A stretch of DNA of 64,000 nt from Blastocladiella emersonii ATCC 22665 (lineage: Eukaryota; Blastocladiomycota; Blastocladiomycetes; Blastocladiales; Blastocladiaceae). The notes under the pieces are model-generated. The model was not told the DNA's origin. It did no database searches and worked only from the letters and a program-made list of their open reading frames with translations. A program made the position numbers and the translations under genes. The first letter of the stretch is position 1; each line of letters opens with the position of its first letter. Of the stretch, positions 20,664-30,262 are shown one piece after another. The DNA lies in contig JANHCV010000012.1 in the NCBI GenBank assembly GCA_025594325.1, positions 372,001 through 436,000 on the forward strand, in the 5' to 3' direction.

Positions 20664-20670
20664 TATAAAA
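20664..20670 (+). promoter_or_regulatory. TATAAAA box in gene-poor region
   Basis: Isolated TATAAAA (CCCGCTATAAAACCG) just outside MITE copy 2. No plus-strand gene follows it closely; a second AT-rich patch (ACATATATATTCC) lies 150 bp downstream. It could drive a noncoding transcript or be chance. Confidence 0.25.
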
Positions 20671-20865
20671 CCGTATCGGCTGAGGAACTGTCCACCGGCG
20701 CAAAAGTGGGACGACGTTTTCGTTACGCGGTCCCACAGCGCGGATCGAGCTGAACCGCGTTGTTCACATTCGCGTGACGCGGGCGTGTTCGGCGCGCGCA
20801 CTAAAGTATGTCGGGGGAGGCGAACATATATATTCCCTGCATTGGAGGCGGAAATGTACACACGA

Positions 20866-21138
20866 CTAAACGACTACTCCGCAGTTACGGGTCATCGCCT
20901 CAACTTGGGCGTCCAGCAACTGCATGATCTGATCCCGCGCGGCAACGCCGAGCTGGGGCTGCAACATCTCGCCTGCGAGCTTGAGCAGATTGTGCCAGTC
21001 GTCAATTTCAAACTCCTCGAGGCGGATATCGAGGTTCTCGATGACGGGCGATCTGCCGGAGTGCGGAAATGTATAGCCCGCATTGCCGTGATGCGTAAGC
21101 CAGCACCTCGTGCGAATGCAAGTTGACTTCGGATACAT
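20866..21138 (-). CDS. Short coding-like ORF or gene fragment
   Basis: 90 codons from ATG 21138. The last 65 residues look like genuine protein (VIENLDIRLEEFEID, then DDWHNLLKLAGEMLQPQLG and RDQIMQLLDAQVEAM): amphipathic helices, balanced charge, no low complexity. The first 30 residues do not, so the true exon may begin at an acceptor-like CGGCAG near 21060, with an unseen upstream exon. I recognise no family. It is surrounded by repeats, so it may be a relic. Confidence 0.35.
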   Translation of the reverse strand: MYPKSTCIRTRCWLTHHGNAGYTFPHSGRSPVIENLDIRLEEFEIDDWHNLLKLAGEMLQPQLGVAARDQIMQLLDAQVEAMTRNCGVVV

Positions 21139-21886
21139 CAGAGCGAAAGACAGGCTGTGAGCGGCTCGAAGCGTAATTCGTCGCGCGTGCTCAAAGACGT
21201 CGTCACGGCAGAGTCGCTTTGCGTCGCACCAATCCGGTCGGGAAGGTCGGCGTCTCGCCTAGCCCCAATCGGAAGGACACCCCGAGATCTTGAGTATTCA
21301 GAAGAAGGTGATCTCGGTCATCGAATGCCGATACACGGACGGTAGGTGGTCATCGTGTCGTCCCCGGCGGACGGCACGCGCGATCGGACACGGCGGATCA
21401 GGTCATTTCAATAAGTTTTCATTAGCTTTCGCATCCATTACCATGATAATTGACGTTGCAGCAAGAGAGAAGGGGAGGCGAGTGCGAGAAACGAAGAGGT
21501 ACTTTGGATCTGGCAGCGCGTCACGCAGCGGCACGTGATGTTTGATCGGCCGCCCGAACGGCCGCCGTCGTCCCGTCCTCCCCCTCTCCGGATCGGGTCT
21601 TGCAACACCCCTCACCATCGCCAGCACTCGCCGGGACGGCCCGCCTGCAACGTATCGACTCTGTGCACCGAGTCCCGCCTCCGGCTCGACGCCCGCCCGG
21701 CCCCGGGGCCCGCAATTCTCGCCCGATCTGGCCCTAGACGGCCCTCGTCTCCTCTACATGTACACAGCGGGACTCCCTACTCGTCCATGTTGCCCACGGA
21801 TCGAGTGAGCTGATCGCCGTGCGGACCGTGTAGCCTGCCCTGCCCGCCGCCCTCGCTCGCCATCCCCCGCCGGCCCGGCCCGCTGC

Positions 21887-24800
21887 ATGTCCATCTGCGC
21901 CCTGCTCCGATCGAGGCGTGCCTCTGCGCTGCGCACCACGGTCGCTGTTGCTGCGTCTACTGCGTCGCTGGTCCCACCATTGCCGCGGTTCGGGCATGCT
22001 GCGCGATCACCGTGTCCGCTCTCGCTGTCGCCGTTCCCGCCACGAGCTCGGCTCTGCAGCACCGCTGCCCCTGCGACCTCGGCGGCGTGTCCCGATGCAC
22101 TCTCGTGGCCTCATAGATTACCGGAATCTCGCGCCGTGCCCCTGCTGGTGCCGCCACGACCGCACCCTCGCCCGCCACTCGCTCCCGTACCCTCCACCCC
22201 CGTGCACCAGTGCGCGCCGAGACGATCCATGGCCACCTCAGCCGGAGCGCGTCCGTTGCAGTACGACCAGGCCTCAATCGACGCCTACGTGTCGACGGTC
22301 AAGGCCGACCTAGCGAAGCGCGGCATCCACCCGCTGCTCGAGGGCCCCGACGTCTACGTCGCACGCACTTCCGAGGAGGCCGACCTGCTCGCCGCGCTGT
22401 TCCGCCGCGACCCGATCCTCGGCATCGACACCAAACTGCTGCCGCCGCACTACGTCCCGTGGGAGCACCTCTCCTCGTCGTCGGCCGGCAACGCCGGCGG
22501 CGACCCGCCACCACCACACTCGCCCGACCCGTCCGAGTCGCCGCCACCATCCGACGGCGACGCCTACTACGCGGGCGCCGAGCCGCTGCCGCAGATCGAC
22601 GTCTTCACCGACGAGTTTGCGCCCGAGCGGAGGACCCGGCCGCCGCCAAATCCGCGGCAAGCGTTCGTCGATGCGCTCCCGCCCGACCTCGTGCAGTACC
22701 ACCTGTCGCGCGCGCCGCTCGACCAGCCGCACCGCGGCCTGCCGACCATGGCGAACCGGCGGCCCGTGTCGCTGCTCCAGATCGCATCGCACCACTCGTG
22801 CGTGCTGTTTCAGGTCCGCCGCATCCTGCTGCAGCCGCCGTTCCGGTTCCCGCCGCAGCTGCGCCGGCTGCTGGCGAACCGCCGCGCGGCCAAGTATGCC
22901 GTCAACGCGTCGCGCCTCCGCCTGCAGCTGTCGCACTCGTACCAGGTGTTCCCCGCCACCGCGCTCGACATCCGGTCCGCGTGCGAGGCTGCGCAAGTCG
23001 GGTCCTCCAACGGCGCCGCCCTCGACTGGGAGGAGCTGCGCATGCTGTTCCGCCCGGGACCCAACTGGACTCTGCGCGCGCCCGCGCACATCCACGACTA
23101 CCCGCAGACCGACTGGGACGCGCCCCTGCTCGACGCCACGTGCGCGCGCCAGGCCGCCGACGAGGCGTTCCTGCGCTACCTCGTCGCGGTGAAGCTCGCG
23201 TCGCACGGCGCCCTGCCCCGCGGCGTCTCGGTCAACTCGCTCGTGACACCGCCCTCTGCGCCCGACGCGCCGCCGTCCACCGTCGATCCCGCGGATACGT
23301 CTGCGGTCGCCGTCGACGACCGCGAGGCCCTCGCCGCGCTCGCGCGCAAGTGCATCCACCACAAGCTCGCGGACCGCGCCGCCGCCGCCGCCTCGGCCAA
23401 CCCGGCTTCGCCCGCACCACCATCACTATTCGCCTTCATTCCCGCCGTCTCGGCGCGCCACGTCATCCACTACATGTCCTCCAAGTATACCCCGTGGCGC
23501 GCCGCGTACGGCGAGGGCGACCGCACCAAGCGGCTGACGGCGCTGCTCCTCGACCTCGTGCGCGACGGCGCCCTCGTCCTGTACCCGTCCCTGACGCCTG
23601 GCGCGCCACCCGTCGACCCGGGCGTCGTGTCCCCGAAAATGGTACCCGCCATGTACCTCGCGGTCGCCGAGCGGCGCGCCGCTGCCGCCGCTGCGGGCCT
23701 GACGCTCGCTGTCCCGCCATCACTACCCGTGGCGCCCGCCGAGGCCGCCGCCGACGCGGCCGCGCACGGCGACCTCGCGATGATCCCCGAGTCCGAGATC
23801 TGGGCGACCGCGCCGTTCAAGGCGGCCTTCGTGCGCAAGGTCGCCGACGCGCTCGCCGCGCACGTGCGGTCCGCGCACCCGGACCTCGTCGTCGACGCGC
23901 CCGTCGCGGGCTCGGCGGCCGAGTTCCGCGCCACCACGTCCGTCGCCGCTGTCCGCAACCTCCTCGCGCACTCGCCCGCGGTCTCGGGCCTCCCGCTCTC
24001 GCTCCGCGCGCGTGAGGCGCTCGTCGACCACGCGCTGCGGCTCCTGCACCTCGACGGCGTCGTGCTCGCAGACCCGCTCGACCCATCGCGCGTCGCGTGG
24101 GCGCGTGGGGATCCGACGCGGATCACCGCGCAGCACGTCGTCGATGCGGGACCGTGTCCCGACGCGCTCCTCCTGCGCCTGTTCGACGCGGTCACCGCGA
24201 CGTCCGTCGTGCGCACGTCCCGCGCGGTGCGGCGGGACGCGCTCGCGCGTGTCCTTGTCACGGGGACCCGGATGCTGCCCTGGATCCGCGCTGCGTGTCT
24301 CGGGTCCGACGCCGCCGAGGCTGCGGGGTGGAACGTCGACCGCGACGGCGCCGCGCTCCTCGCCGAGTGGGTCATTGACGGGTGGTGCGACCGGCACGCC
24401 GCGACTGCGTTCACGGACGATCTGGGCACCCGGTTCGTGCACCTCCACACGCCCGTCCCGCTGCGGAAGCCGGCACCTGCCGTCGCTTCGCCCGCCGAAA
24501 CCTCGACCACGCTGAGCGCGCTCGGCGGCTGGCACCCGGACTCGATGCGCGTCCTCGCGGGTCTCGGGATCCCGCGGACCCCCGACACCCCGCTCGCCCT
24601 ACCGCGCGTATCCGCCGACGACCTTGCCGTCGTTGCATCGGCGCTCCGCCGCGAGCGCGCGCACCTCGACGAGTTCAAGCTGTCGGCACTCGACCACTGG
24701 CTGCGGTTCTCGTTCCCGGTCCAGTCGCTCCCCTCGCTCTCCTCCAGCAGCAGCCAGGGCGCCGTCACGGACCGGCAAGTCGCCGCCATCATCGACGCGT

Positions 24801-25309
24801 GCGTCGCCGCGCGCGTCCTGGTCCCGACCACGGGCCGCGCGCGGTACGTCGTCAACCACGCGGCGCTGCTCGCCGACCCCGACGCCGCGGCCGCGATGCC
24901 CGTCCCGAAACCGTACGCGTTCCCGGACCAGGCGACGATCCAGCGGCTCGTTCTCCCCGCGCTCGCGAGCCCGGGGAGGGGCGAGGGGATGGCGCCCGAC
25001 ACGATGCGCGAGACGATTGCCGCGGCGCTCGCGGCGGCCGCGTCGCCGTCCAGCGTGCGGCGGAGAAGCAGTAGGGCCGAGACGGACGAGGTCGTCGAGT
25101 GGGTCGTCTGGCTCCTCCGCCGCCGCGGGTGGATCGCCACCGAGAGCGTGGTGCGCGTCACGCGCACGGGCGAGAAGAAGGCGTTTGTTCCTGCTGGTGG
25201 AAGCGCTGGCGAGAGCGGGGCGAGGAGGAGGAGCGGCGACACGGCGAACCCAGCGAAGCCCGCAGCGAAGAAGGCGGGCGAGGATTGGCGGAATCGGAGG
25301 CGGAAATGA
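21887..25309 (+). CDS. Large protein with degenerate DEDD 3'-5' exonuclease domain
   Basis: 1140 residues, one exon. The first 115 residues are Arg/Ala/Ser/Pro-rich with almost no acidic residues, a plausible mitochondrial presequence; a second start (MATSAGARPL) lies at residue 115. Residues about 165-370 follow the order of a WRN/RNase D-like exonuclease: DPILGIDTK (178-183 region), a Pro/Ser insertion, SLLQIASHHSCVLFQV (295-310), FRFPPQLRRLLANRRAAKYA (319-338) and FPATALDIRSA. Catalytic residues are altered: the motif I acid pair D-x-E is D181-T-K183, and the second-motif aspartate is missing after AKYAVNAS. So it is probably a nucleic-acid-binding pseudoenzyme. The remaining 770 residues are Ala/Asp/Arg-rich helices of no family I recognise. 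Confidence 0.72.
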   Translation: MSICALLRSRRASALRTTVAVAASTASLVPPLPRFGHAARSPCPLSLSPFPPRARLCSTAAPATSAACPDALSWPHRLPESRAVPLLVPPRPHPRPPLAPVPSTPVHQCAPRRSMATSAGARPLQYDQASIDAYVSTVKADLAKRGIHPLLEGPDVYVARTSEEADLLAALFRRDPILGIDTKLLPPHYVPWEHLSSSSAGNAGGDPPPPHSPDPSESPPPSDGDAYYAGAEPLPQIDVFTDEFAPERRTRPPPNPRQAFVDALPPDLVQYHLSRAPLDQPHRGLPTMANRRPVSLLQIASHHSCVLFQVRRILLQPPFRFPPQLRRLLANRRAAKYAVNASRLRLQLSHSYQVFPATALDIRSACEAAQVGSSNGAALDWEELRMLFRPGPNWTLRAPAHIHDYPQTDWDAPLLDATCARQAADEAFLRYLVAVKLASHGALPRGVSVNSLVTPPSAPDAPPSTVDPADTSAVAVDDREALAALARKCIHHKLADRAAAAASANPASPAPPSLFAFIPAVSARHVIHYMSSKYTPWRAAYGEGDRTKRLTALLLDLVRDGALVLYPSLTPGAPPVDPGVVSPKMVPAMYLAVAERRAAAAAAGLTLAVPPSLPVAPAEAAADAAAHGDLAMIPESEIWATAPFKAAFVRKVADALAAHVRSAHPDLVVDAPVAGSAAEFRATTSVAAVRNLLAHSPAVSGLPLSLRAREALVDHALRLLHLDGVVLADPLDPSRVAWARGDPTRITAQHVVDAGPCPDALLLRLFDAVTATSVVRTSRAVRRDALARVLVTGTRMLPWIRAACLGSDAAEAAGWNVDRDGAALLAEWVIDGWCDRHAATAFTDDLGTRFVHLHTPVPLRKPAPAVASPAETSTTLSALGGWHPDSMRVLAGLGIPRTPDTPLALPRVSADDLAVVASALRRERAHLDEFKLSALDHWLRFSFPVQSLPSLSSSSSQGAVTDRQVAAIIDACVAARVLVPTTGRARYVVNHAALLADPDAAAAMPVPKPYAFPDQATIQRLVLPALASPGRGEGMAPDTMRETIAAALAAAASPSSVRRRSSRAETDEVVEWVVWLLRRRGWIATESVVRVTRTGEKKAFVPAGGSAGESGARRRSGDTANPAKPAAKKAGEDWRNRRRK

Positions 25310-25382
25310 ACGAGCGAACGGTGTGGGGTGGTGTTCCAATACAGATCATGTACTACCTCATGTATTCAGCCTTGCGTGACGG

Positions 25383-27283
25383 TTAGACCGCTGATCGTTT
25401 CGCTTGGGTAGAGTGAAGAAGCGACGATGAGAAAGTGGAGGCGGGACAAGGTCCTTGAGCAGAGCAACGACCACATCCGACTCGCAAGTTCTGCCAAAGG
25501 ATTACGAGCGACGCGTTCGTGGGGAGCGCCTTGACCAACGTAACGAACCATGCGGGTTGTTCCTGACGCGGGAGTCCTCGAGTTGCGGCAGGAAAGCGCC
25601 TGAGCGTTCTCAACCGTGATGTTGTTCTCATGAGCGACAAGAGCCGCCAGAAAGTACGGCCGACGCGTCTCAAGCATCGCGAAACACCCAGGTTCGCGCT
25701 GACAACTGTTGAGCTTCAGTCGAATCAGTTGTTGAGGCAAGTGTCGAGCAAGGCGGGCCTGAGGTTCACGAGCGTCCGCGAACGACCAAGCCCAGTGAGC
25801 GAGCGCGGAACCGAGCGGAAAAGAACATTTGCGTCCTGCGCGCTACCCAAAGCGTTATCGAACACGTCGAGACGCTTCAATGGGTGGTGGAACCGGGGTA
25901 CAAATCCGTGAGAGTCAGCGGGAGGCATGCAGCCAACTGCTTGAGCCCCGAGTCGCTGAGCTTCGCGCCGGCGAGGCTCAGTGACGAAAGTCGAGGCCAG
26001 CAGCCGTCCGCGAGAAAAGGGACACATGCGTCCGTGGCGTTGATCCGGTCCAAACGTAGAATCCGCAAACGAGAAGCAGTTCCCTTGGCAAGCTCGCGGA
26101 GCCCCTTGTAACCCAATGGATTGCTGCTAACGCTCAACTCTTCGAGATTCGGAGGAAGGTGGCGCGCGAAGAGCGCGGCCTCGTTGCTCGTAAAGTTGTT
26201 TGAGTTGAGGCGAAGAATTTTCAAGGTGAGCGGGAGGCCTGGGACAAGTACTGCAACACCCAATGGCGGGAGCTCGCAATGAGAGAGGGTCAGTTCTGTG
26301 AGCTGGCGCGGTAGATACTTGGCAAGTAAATCTACGCGGTCGGCATCGAGCTGCGCGCCAGCAAGGTCGAGCGAGGAGAGCATGGGTGGAAGCAAGCGGA
26401 ACAAAACCTCGGTGTCAAGCACATCGCCAAAGTCGTTGAATGAGAGGTCCAGACTCTCCAAAGTAGGCGGGAACGGCGAAGTATGGTCGATCCGGCCAAT
26501 TTGCCAGCACCCACACTCACCCAGTTCCGCGGAAGCTCGAGCACCTTGACGGACTTGGGAAGCCGCATCGCGCCAAGTGTCGTGAAGGTAAGGTCGCAGC
26601 AGTGCAAGGCCAAATACGCAACGTTTGCAGCGGGATCGGCCAGGGCGTCCGATATTTCAGCGATGCCGGCCTTGGTGATCCGCATGTGCGCGCAGTACAC
26701 GTCGTTGATTGAGCCATCACGCACGTCGGGAAGCATTCGTTTGAGCACCTCGTCGCCTGGCGGATATGCCCCGCACTCGAGGTCCTACAAACCACAGTGA
26801 GTATGCTGCACTAGTCGGAAACAACGTTAAATTTTGACTTACATAAGCTCGTTCATCAATGTGGAGTTCGCTCTCCTCCCCTCCTCGTCCTCGACACAGG
26901 TCCTGTTGAAGTGCACGTGGACTGTGAACCCGACCATGCAGTTGGGTAGCGGAAGCTCCGTGTGACGCCTCCACCAATCGAGCGACTTGTACACAAAAGT
27001 AGCGTCGGTGTTTGCGTGACTCGTGTACTCGAGTGGGCGCGTGGAGCGAACCCAAGCCTCAAGTACGTTGATGCGGCCCGTCGCGCTAGCGTAGTCCATG
27101 GAGATTGACATGGTATGGTCCTGGATCGCTCGATGGACGAGCGGAGCATGGGCGCGGGGCATGACGCGCGAGTATCGAGACATCGCGATGACGTCGTCGG
27201 GGTCGTGCGACCGGACCGCAAAGCAGGATCCAGTCGAGAACAATAAGTGGCAATGCAGGAAGTCTCGTATTCATTGGATTCAT
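25383..27283 (-). pseudogene. LRR paralogue A, decayed
   Basis: Matches paralogue B along its length but only by changing frame. The start region (MNPMNTRLPALPLIVLDWIL, 27283) has a 2-nt deletion near 27226 relative to B. The frame of SRYSRVMPRAHAPLVHRAI and LDWWRRHTELPLPN then runs to a GTAAGT donor near 26842. The exon beginning DLECGAYPPGD after TTTGTAG (26787) is in yet another frame. Another 1-nt loss lies near 26500, before PFPPTLESLDLSFNDFG. A clean LRR stretch (26461-25877) ends in a stop. Below it a second decayed LRR array continues (HPLKRLDVFDNALG, RHLPQQLIRLKLNSCQ) to about 25383 with further frame breaks. The number of lesions argues for a pseudogene rather than a single sequencing error. 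Confidence 0.7.
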
Positions 27284-27377
27284 GGTGTGTGTTTGGGGTA
27301 CGGTCCGCTGGAGAGTTCAGTGCTGACAAGCGGCGCCAGGGAAGGCAAGCGCCATGTTGGGAACGGTCAGCTTGGAC

Positions 27378-27401
27378 CCCGTGAGTGGCGCATCGCGTGC
27401 T
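27378..27401. promoter_or_regulatory. Conserved upstream motif of LRR paralogue A
   Basis: CCCGTGAGTGGCGCATCGCG, about 95 bp upstream of the paralogue A start. Nearly the same block lies about 85 bp upstream of paralogue B. The surrounding bases are not conserved, suggesting a retained regulatory site or 5' UTR element. Confidence 0.4.
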
Positions 27402-27479
27402 TCAGCAAGTGTAGCCTTTCTATACCCGCTCAATTCGAGTCATATGAGGGCACCAAAACTGCGTTCCATTTGCGAGCGT

Positions 27480-29819
27480 TCAGGCATTGTCGACACCATC
27501 CATGAGCCCGTCACAGGCCTCGTCGCGCTGCTTGCGCGCGCGCCGCTGCAGAGTCGTGAAGTGGGTCGACTGATTCACAACGACGCCTTTGCCCCGAACT
27601 GCCGCCGATCCGACGGCGCACGCCTCCGTGTCGTCAACCGGCGCGAGTCGGACCACGCTCGTTGGGGGCTCCGTCGGCAGCGCCACGAGCGCGAGCGTCG
27701 TTTCCTGGAGCAAGTCGATCTTGGTCGGCCCGTTGGCAATCGTGTTGAACGCCGTGTCGCCCGGCCGGCGCGGCACGAACGCAAACTCGTACATGGTCGC
27801 GATCACCGCCGAGTGCAGGTTGCCCCAGTTGAGCCCGAACGCGAAGAGCAGGACGGCGAGGAGCGCGACGAGCGAGGCGACAAGCTCCCACACCTCGACG
27901 CCGACCACCGTCTGGACAAACAGCTGTGGCCCGCCGGGCAGCTCGTACGTCGGCACGCTCTGCGTCTCCTGCAGCCACCCGCCCGAGTTGGCGAGGTTGA
28001 GCAGCGTGCGGCCCCACCCGTCCGTACTCCCGACGCCGACGGCGGGAGACGACGCGGCGGAAGCCTTGCCGCCACTGGAAAAGTACGTGTTCTTAACGGC
28101 CGAAAGCGCCGTGGTCCACGTCCACGGGCGCGACCCGTTCTGGACGTTGAAATTGTCGAGACACTGCACGGACATGGGCTGTGGCTGCGGTGCGAGCTGG
28201 ACGGCGCCGACGAGATCAATCAAGCTGTCGTAAAGCGAGCCGCCCGAGTCATCGGTCTCCCACGCGGTCTGCGACGTGTTGAACTGCTGGATGCGGGTCT
28301 TGCACACCTGCGCGCCGGCGAGAAAAGTAACGAGCGGAACCGGGTTCCGCGCGCTGATCGAGTTGAGGAAGAAGCGTGAGGAAGCCGAGGCACCGCTCGC
28401 TGAAAGCGTGCACGACTTGAGCTCGCGCTTCGGGTCGGCGCCCTTGGCCGCCAAGTCGCCGAAAAGCGTGAAGCGCGACGTGTTCTTGTTCTCGGGCTCG
28501 GGCGACGAGACGCCCGGCTTGAAGACGCCGACCGACTGCTGCGTCGTGTTGCACGCCATGGAGACGCGCGTGCTGAGCGCCTCGCGCAGCGTCGAGTCCT
28601 GGTACTTGGTCGCGTTCCAGTTGAAGAAGTCGGACGCGACGGCGAGCGCCGTGCGCTTGTCCGTGGGCGTGCCGCTCGACTCGGAGCCAAAAGTCAAGAA
28701 CTCCACCGTCAAGTTGTTGAGCTTGCTGACCGTCGTGTGCGCGAAGATGGCCACCGAGTACCCGACGGCGGCCCGCGACTGGTACGGAAGGTACTCGGCC
28801 GCGTCGAGGAAGAACATGGTGCCCGAGTTGCCCGGGACCGTGTTGTTGACGTCGCCGGGCGAGACGAAGATGGGCGGCGCGCCCTTGGTCGCCTCGTACT
28901 TTTCGGCAAACCACGCGTCCACGTCTTCGGGAAGCAGGCCGCACTCCATGGTGTACCCGATCGCGTCCTTGCCCTCGGCGATGACGCCGCTGATGGGCCG
29001 GCGCTGCATCGCGAGTCCGCCGCCCGCGTCGCCCGTGGCACTCGCGAGGTCGCTCGACGAGTCGGACGTGTAAGCGTACGGCACTGGGACCGTGACGTAG
29101 AAGTTAAGCCAGCCCGTCTTGGATCGGGAAACGAGTTGGAGCACCGAGAAGAACTGCTGGAACCCGAACGTGTTGTACCGGCGCGCGTTGAACTGGACCG
29201 GGACCGGATAGACGAGCGAGCCGCGGTCGACGCCCAGCTTCGTACCGTCCATGGGCTGCACGGGGTTGGGCGCACTACCGCACGCGCCCGGATAGAGCGT
29301 GGCAAGCGAAGCGTCAATGTCCGAGAACGAGCCCGCGGTCCGCAGCCACGCCGAGTCGGTATCCGGGCGAGGAAGCATCGAGTTGAGCACGCCGAGCATC
29401 GCGTCGCGCGGCATGGGCCGGCCCGTGACCAGCGTCGGGATAAACTTGCGATCGGTCGGGTTGCTGGGGCGGGAGAACACGAGACGCATTTCGCGGCGGT
29501 CGCGTATGGCGCCGAAAGCAAACGAGAGCGTGATGTCGACGATGGTCGCCGTGGCCGAGAGGACGAAGAGAGCGAAGACCCAGCCGAGCTTGGGCCAGCG
29601 ACTGCTGCTGCCGTCGGCGCGGCGCCACTGGGTGGCGGCCTGGAACACGGTCGAGACAGCAGCGGCGGGGAGCGAGAGACTGGACAGAAGGAGCAGACCG
29701 GGGCGGCGCGAGAAGACGAACTGGTAGACGAGCGTCGCGAGGGCGCTCGAGGCGATGATGCGGGTGGCCGTGGCCCACGCGCTGAACTCGGTCAGGCCGA
29801 GCAAGATGGGCGGCGGCAT
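27480..29819 (-). CDS. Orphan multipass membrane protein with large luminal/extracellular domain
   Basis: 779 residues, intronless, start MPPPILLGLTEF at 29819. There are three hydrophobic segments near the N-terminus (RIIASSALATLVYQFVF, GLLLLSSLSLPAAAVSTVF, LGWVFALFVLSATATIVDIT). A soluble region of about 550 residues follows, with several N-glycosylation sequons (NNT, NTT, NTS) and scattered cysteines. One strong helix (WELVASLVALLAVLLFAFGL) and a polar tail end the protein. This topology suggests a surface or endomembrane protein with its big loop outside the cytoplasm. Codon use is GC3-rich like the core genes although it sits between two decayed LRR paralogues. No family recognised. Confidence 0.75.
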   Translation of the reverse strand: MPPPILLGLTEFSAWATATRIIASSALATLVYQFVFSRRPGLLLLSSLSLPAAAVSTVFQAATQWRRADGSSSRWPKLGWVFALFVLSATATIVDITLSFAFGAIRDRREMRLVFSRPSNPTDRKFIPTLVTGRPMPRDAMLGVLNSMLPRPDTDSAWLRTAGSFSDIDASLATLYPGACGSAPNPVQPMDGTKLGVDRGSLVYPVPVQFNARRYNTFGFQQFFSVLQLVSRSKTGWLNFYVTVPVPYAYTSDSSSDLASATGDAGGGLAMQRRPISGVIAEGKDAIGYTMECGLLPEDVDAWFAEKYEATKGAPPIFVSPGDVNNTVPGNSGTMFFLDAAEYLPYQSRAAVGYSVAIFAHTTVSKLNNLTVEFLTFGSESSGTPTDKRTALAVASDFFNWNATKYQDSTLREALSTRVSMACNTTQQSVGVFKPGVSSPEPENKNTSRFTLFGDLAAKGADPKRELKSCTLSASGASASSRFFLNSISARNPVPLVTFLAGAQVCKTRIQQFNTSQTAWETDDSGGSLYDSLIDLVGAVQLAPQPQPMSVQCLDNFNVQNGSRPWTWTTALSAVKNTYFSSGGKASAASSPAVGVGSTDGWGRTLLNLANSGGWLQETQSVPTYELPGGPQLFVQTVVGVEVWELVASLVALLAVLLFAFGLNWGNLHSAVIATMYEFAFVPRRPGDTAFNTIANGPTKIDLLQETTLALVALPTEPPTSVVRLAPVDDTEACAVGSAAVRGKGVVVNQSTHFTTLQRRARKQRDEACDGLMDGVDNA

Positions 29820-30262
29820 GGTTGCGATTGCATTAGCTTCGTGGTGAGAGTGCGGCGAGTTGATGCTCTCGTTCGGGGAGAGAGAGCGAGAATCCGGGGC
29901 GCGGGGCAGGCCGCAGCGAGCGCACCGGATTTGCGTTCGTCCGGCGAGCGCCCGCTGTGCCCACGTGGCGCCGCCGCGCGACCCCGGATCCCCTTGCGCT
30001 AAGGTTAGCGACGAATTCGGCAGGATGCTTATCTCTCGCGAGTCCCTGCAACCTGGCATCGGCACGAACTTCATGCATTCTCTCCAGCCATGCGTGATGA
30101 GACGAACGAGTAGGAGAATGGGAGAACGCGAGGATGGCGGACGCGCGTCCTTGTCAAGCTCACGTCCAATGAGCTCGTCCCTGCGACTGCCTGTGATGTT
30201 GGGGCTCACAGAGAAGGCAAAAGAGATCTATTTACCCGCGACGCAACGACGCGAGCGCGCGT
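29820..30262. other. Intergenic region between membrane-protein start and LRR B end
   Basis: A 443-bp region, both genes on the minus strand. It serves as promoter of the membrane-protein gene. The part nearest 29820 includes a purine stretch (GGGGAGAGAGAGCGAGA). No other feature recognised. Confidence 0.4.

Larger units (their letters stand above)
18195..21886. other. 3.7-kb gene-poor region with dispersed repeats
   Basis: No housekeeping-type gene lies here. It contains two copies of a short terminal-inverted-repeat element (19205-19401 and 20351-20612), a diverged tandem duplication of about 150 bp (18941-19220), an isolated TATAAAA at 20664 and one short coding-like ORF (20866-21138, minus). 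Other open frames change composition abruptly and match nothing. The last 350 bp before 21887 are C-rich and probably the promoter of the next gene. Confidence 0.55.
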
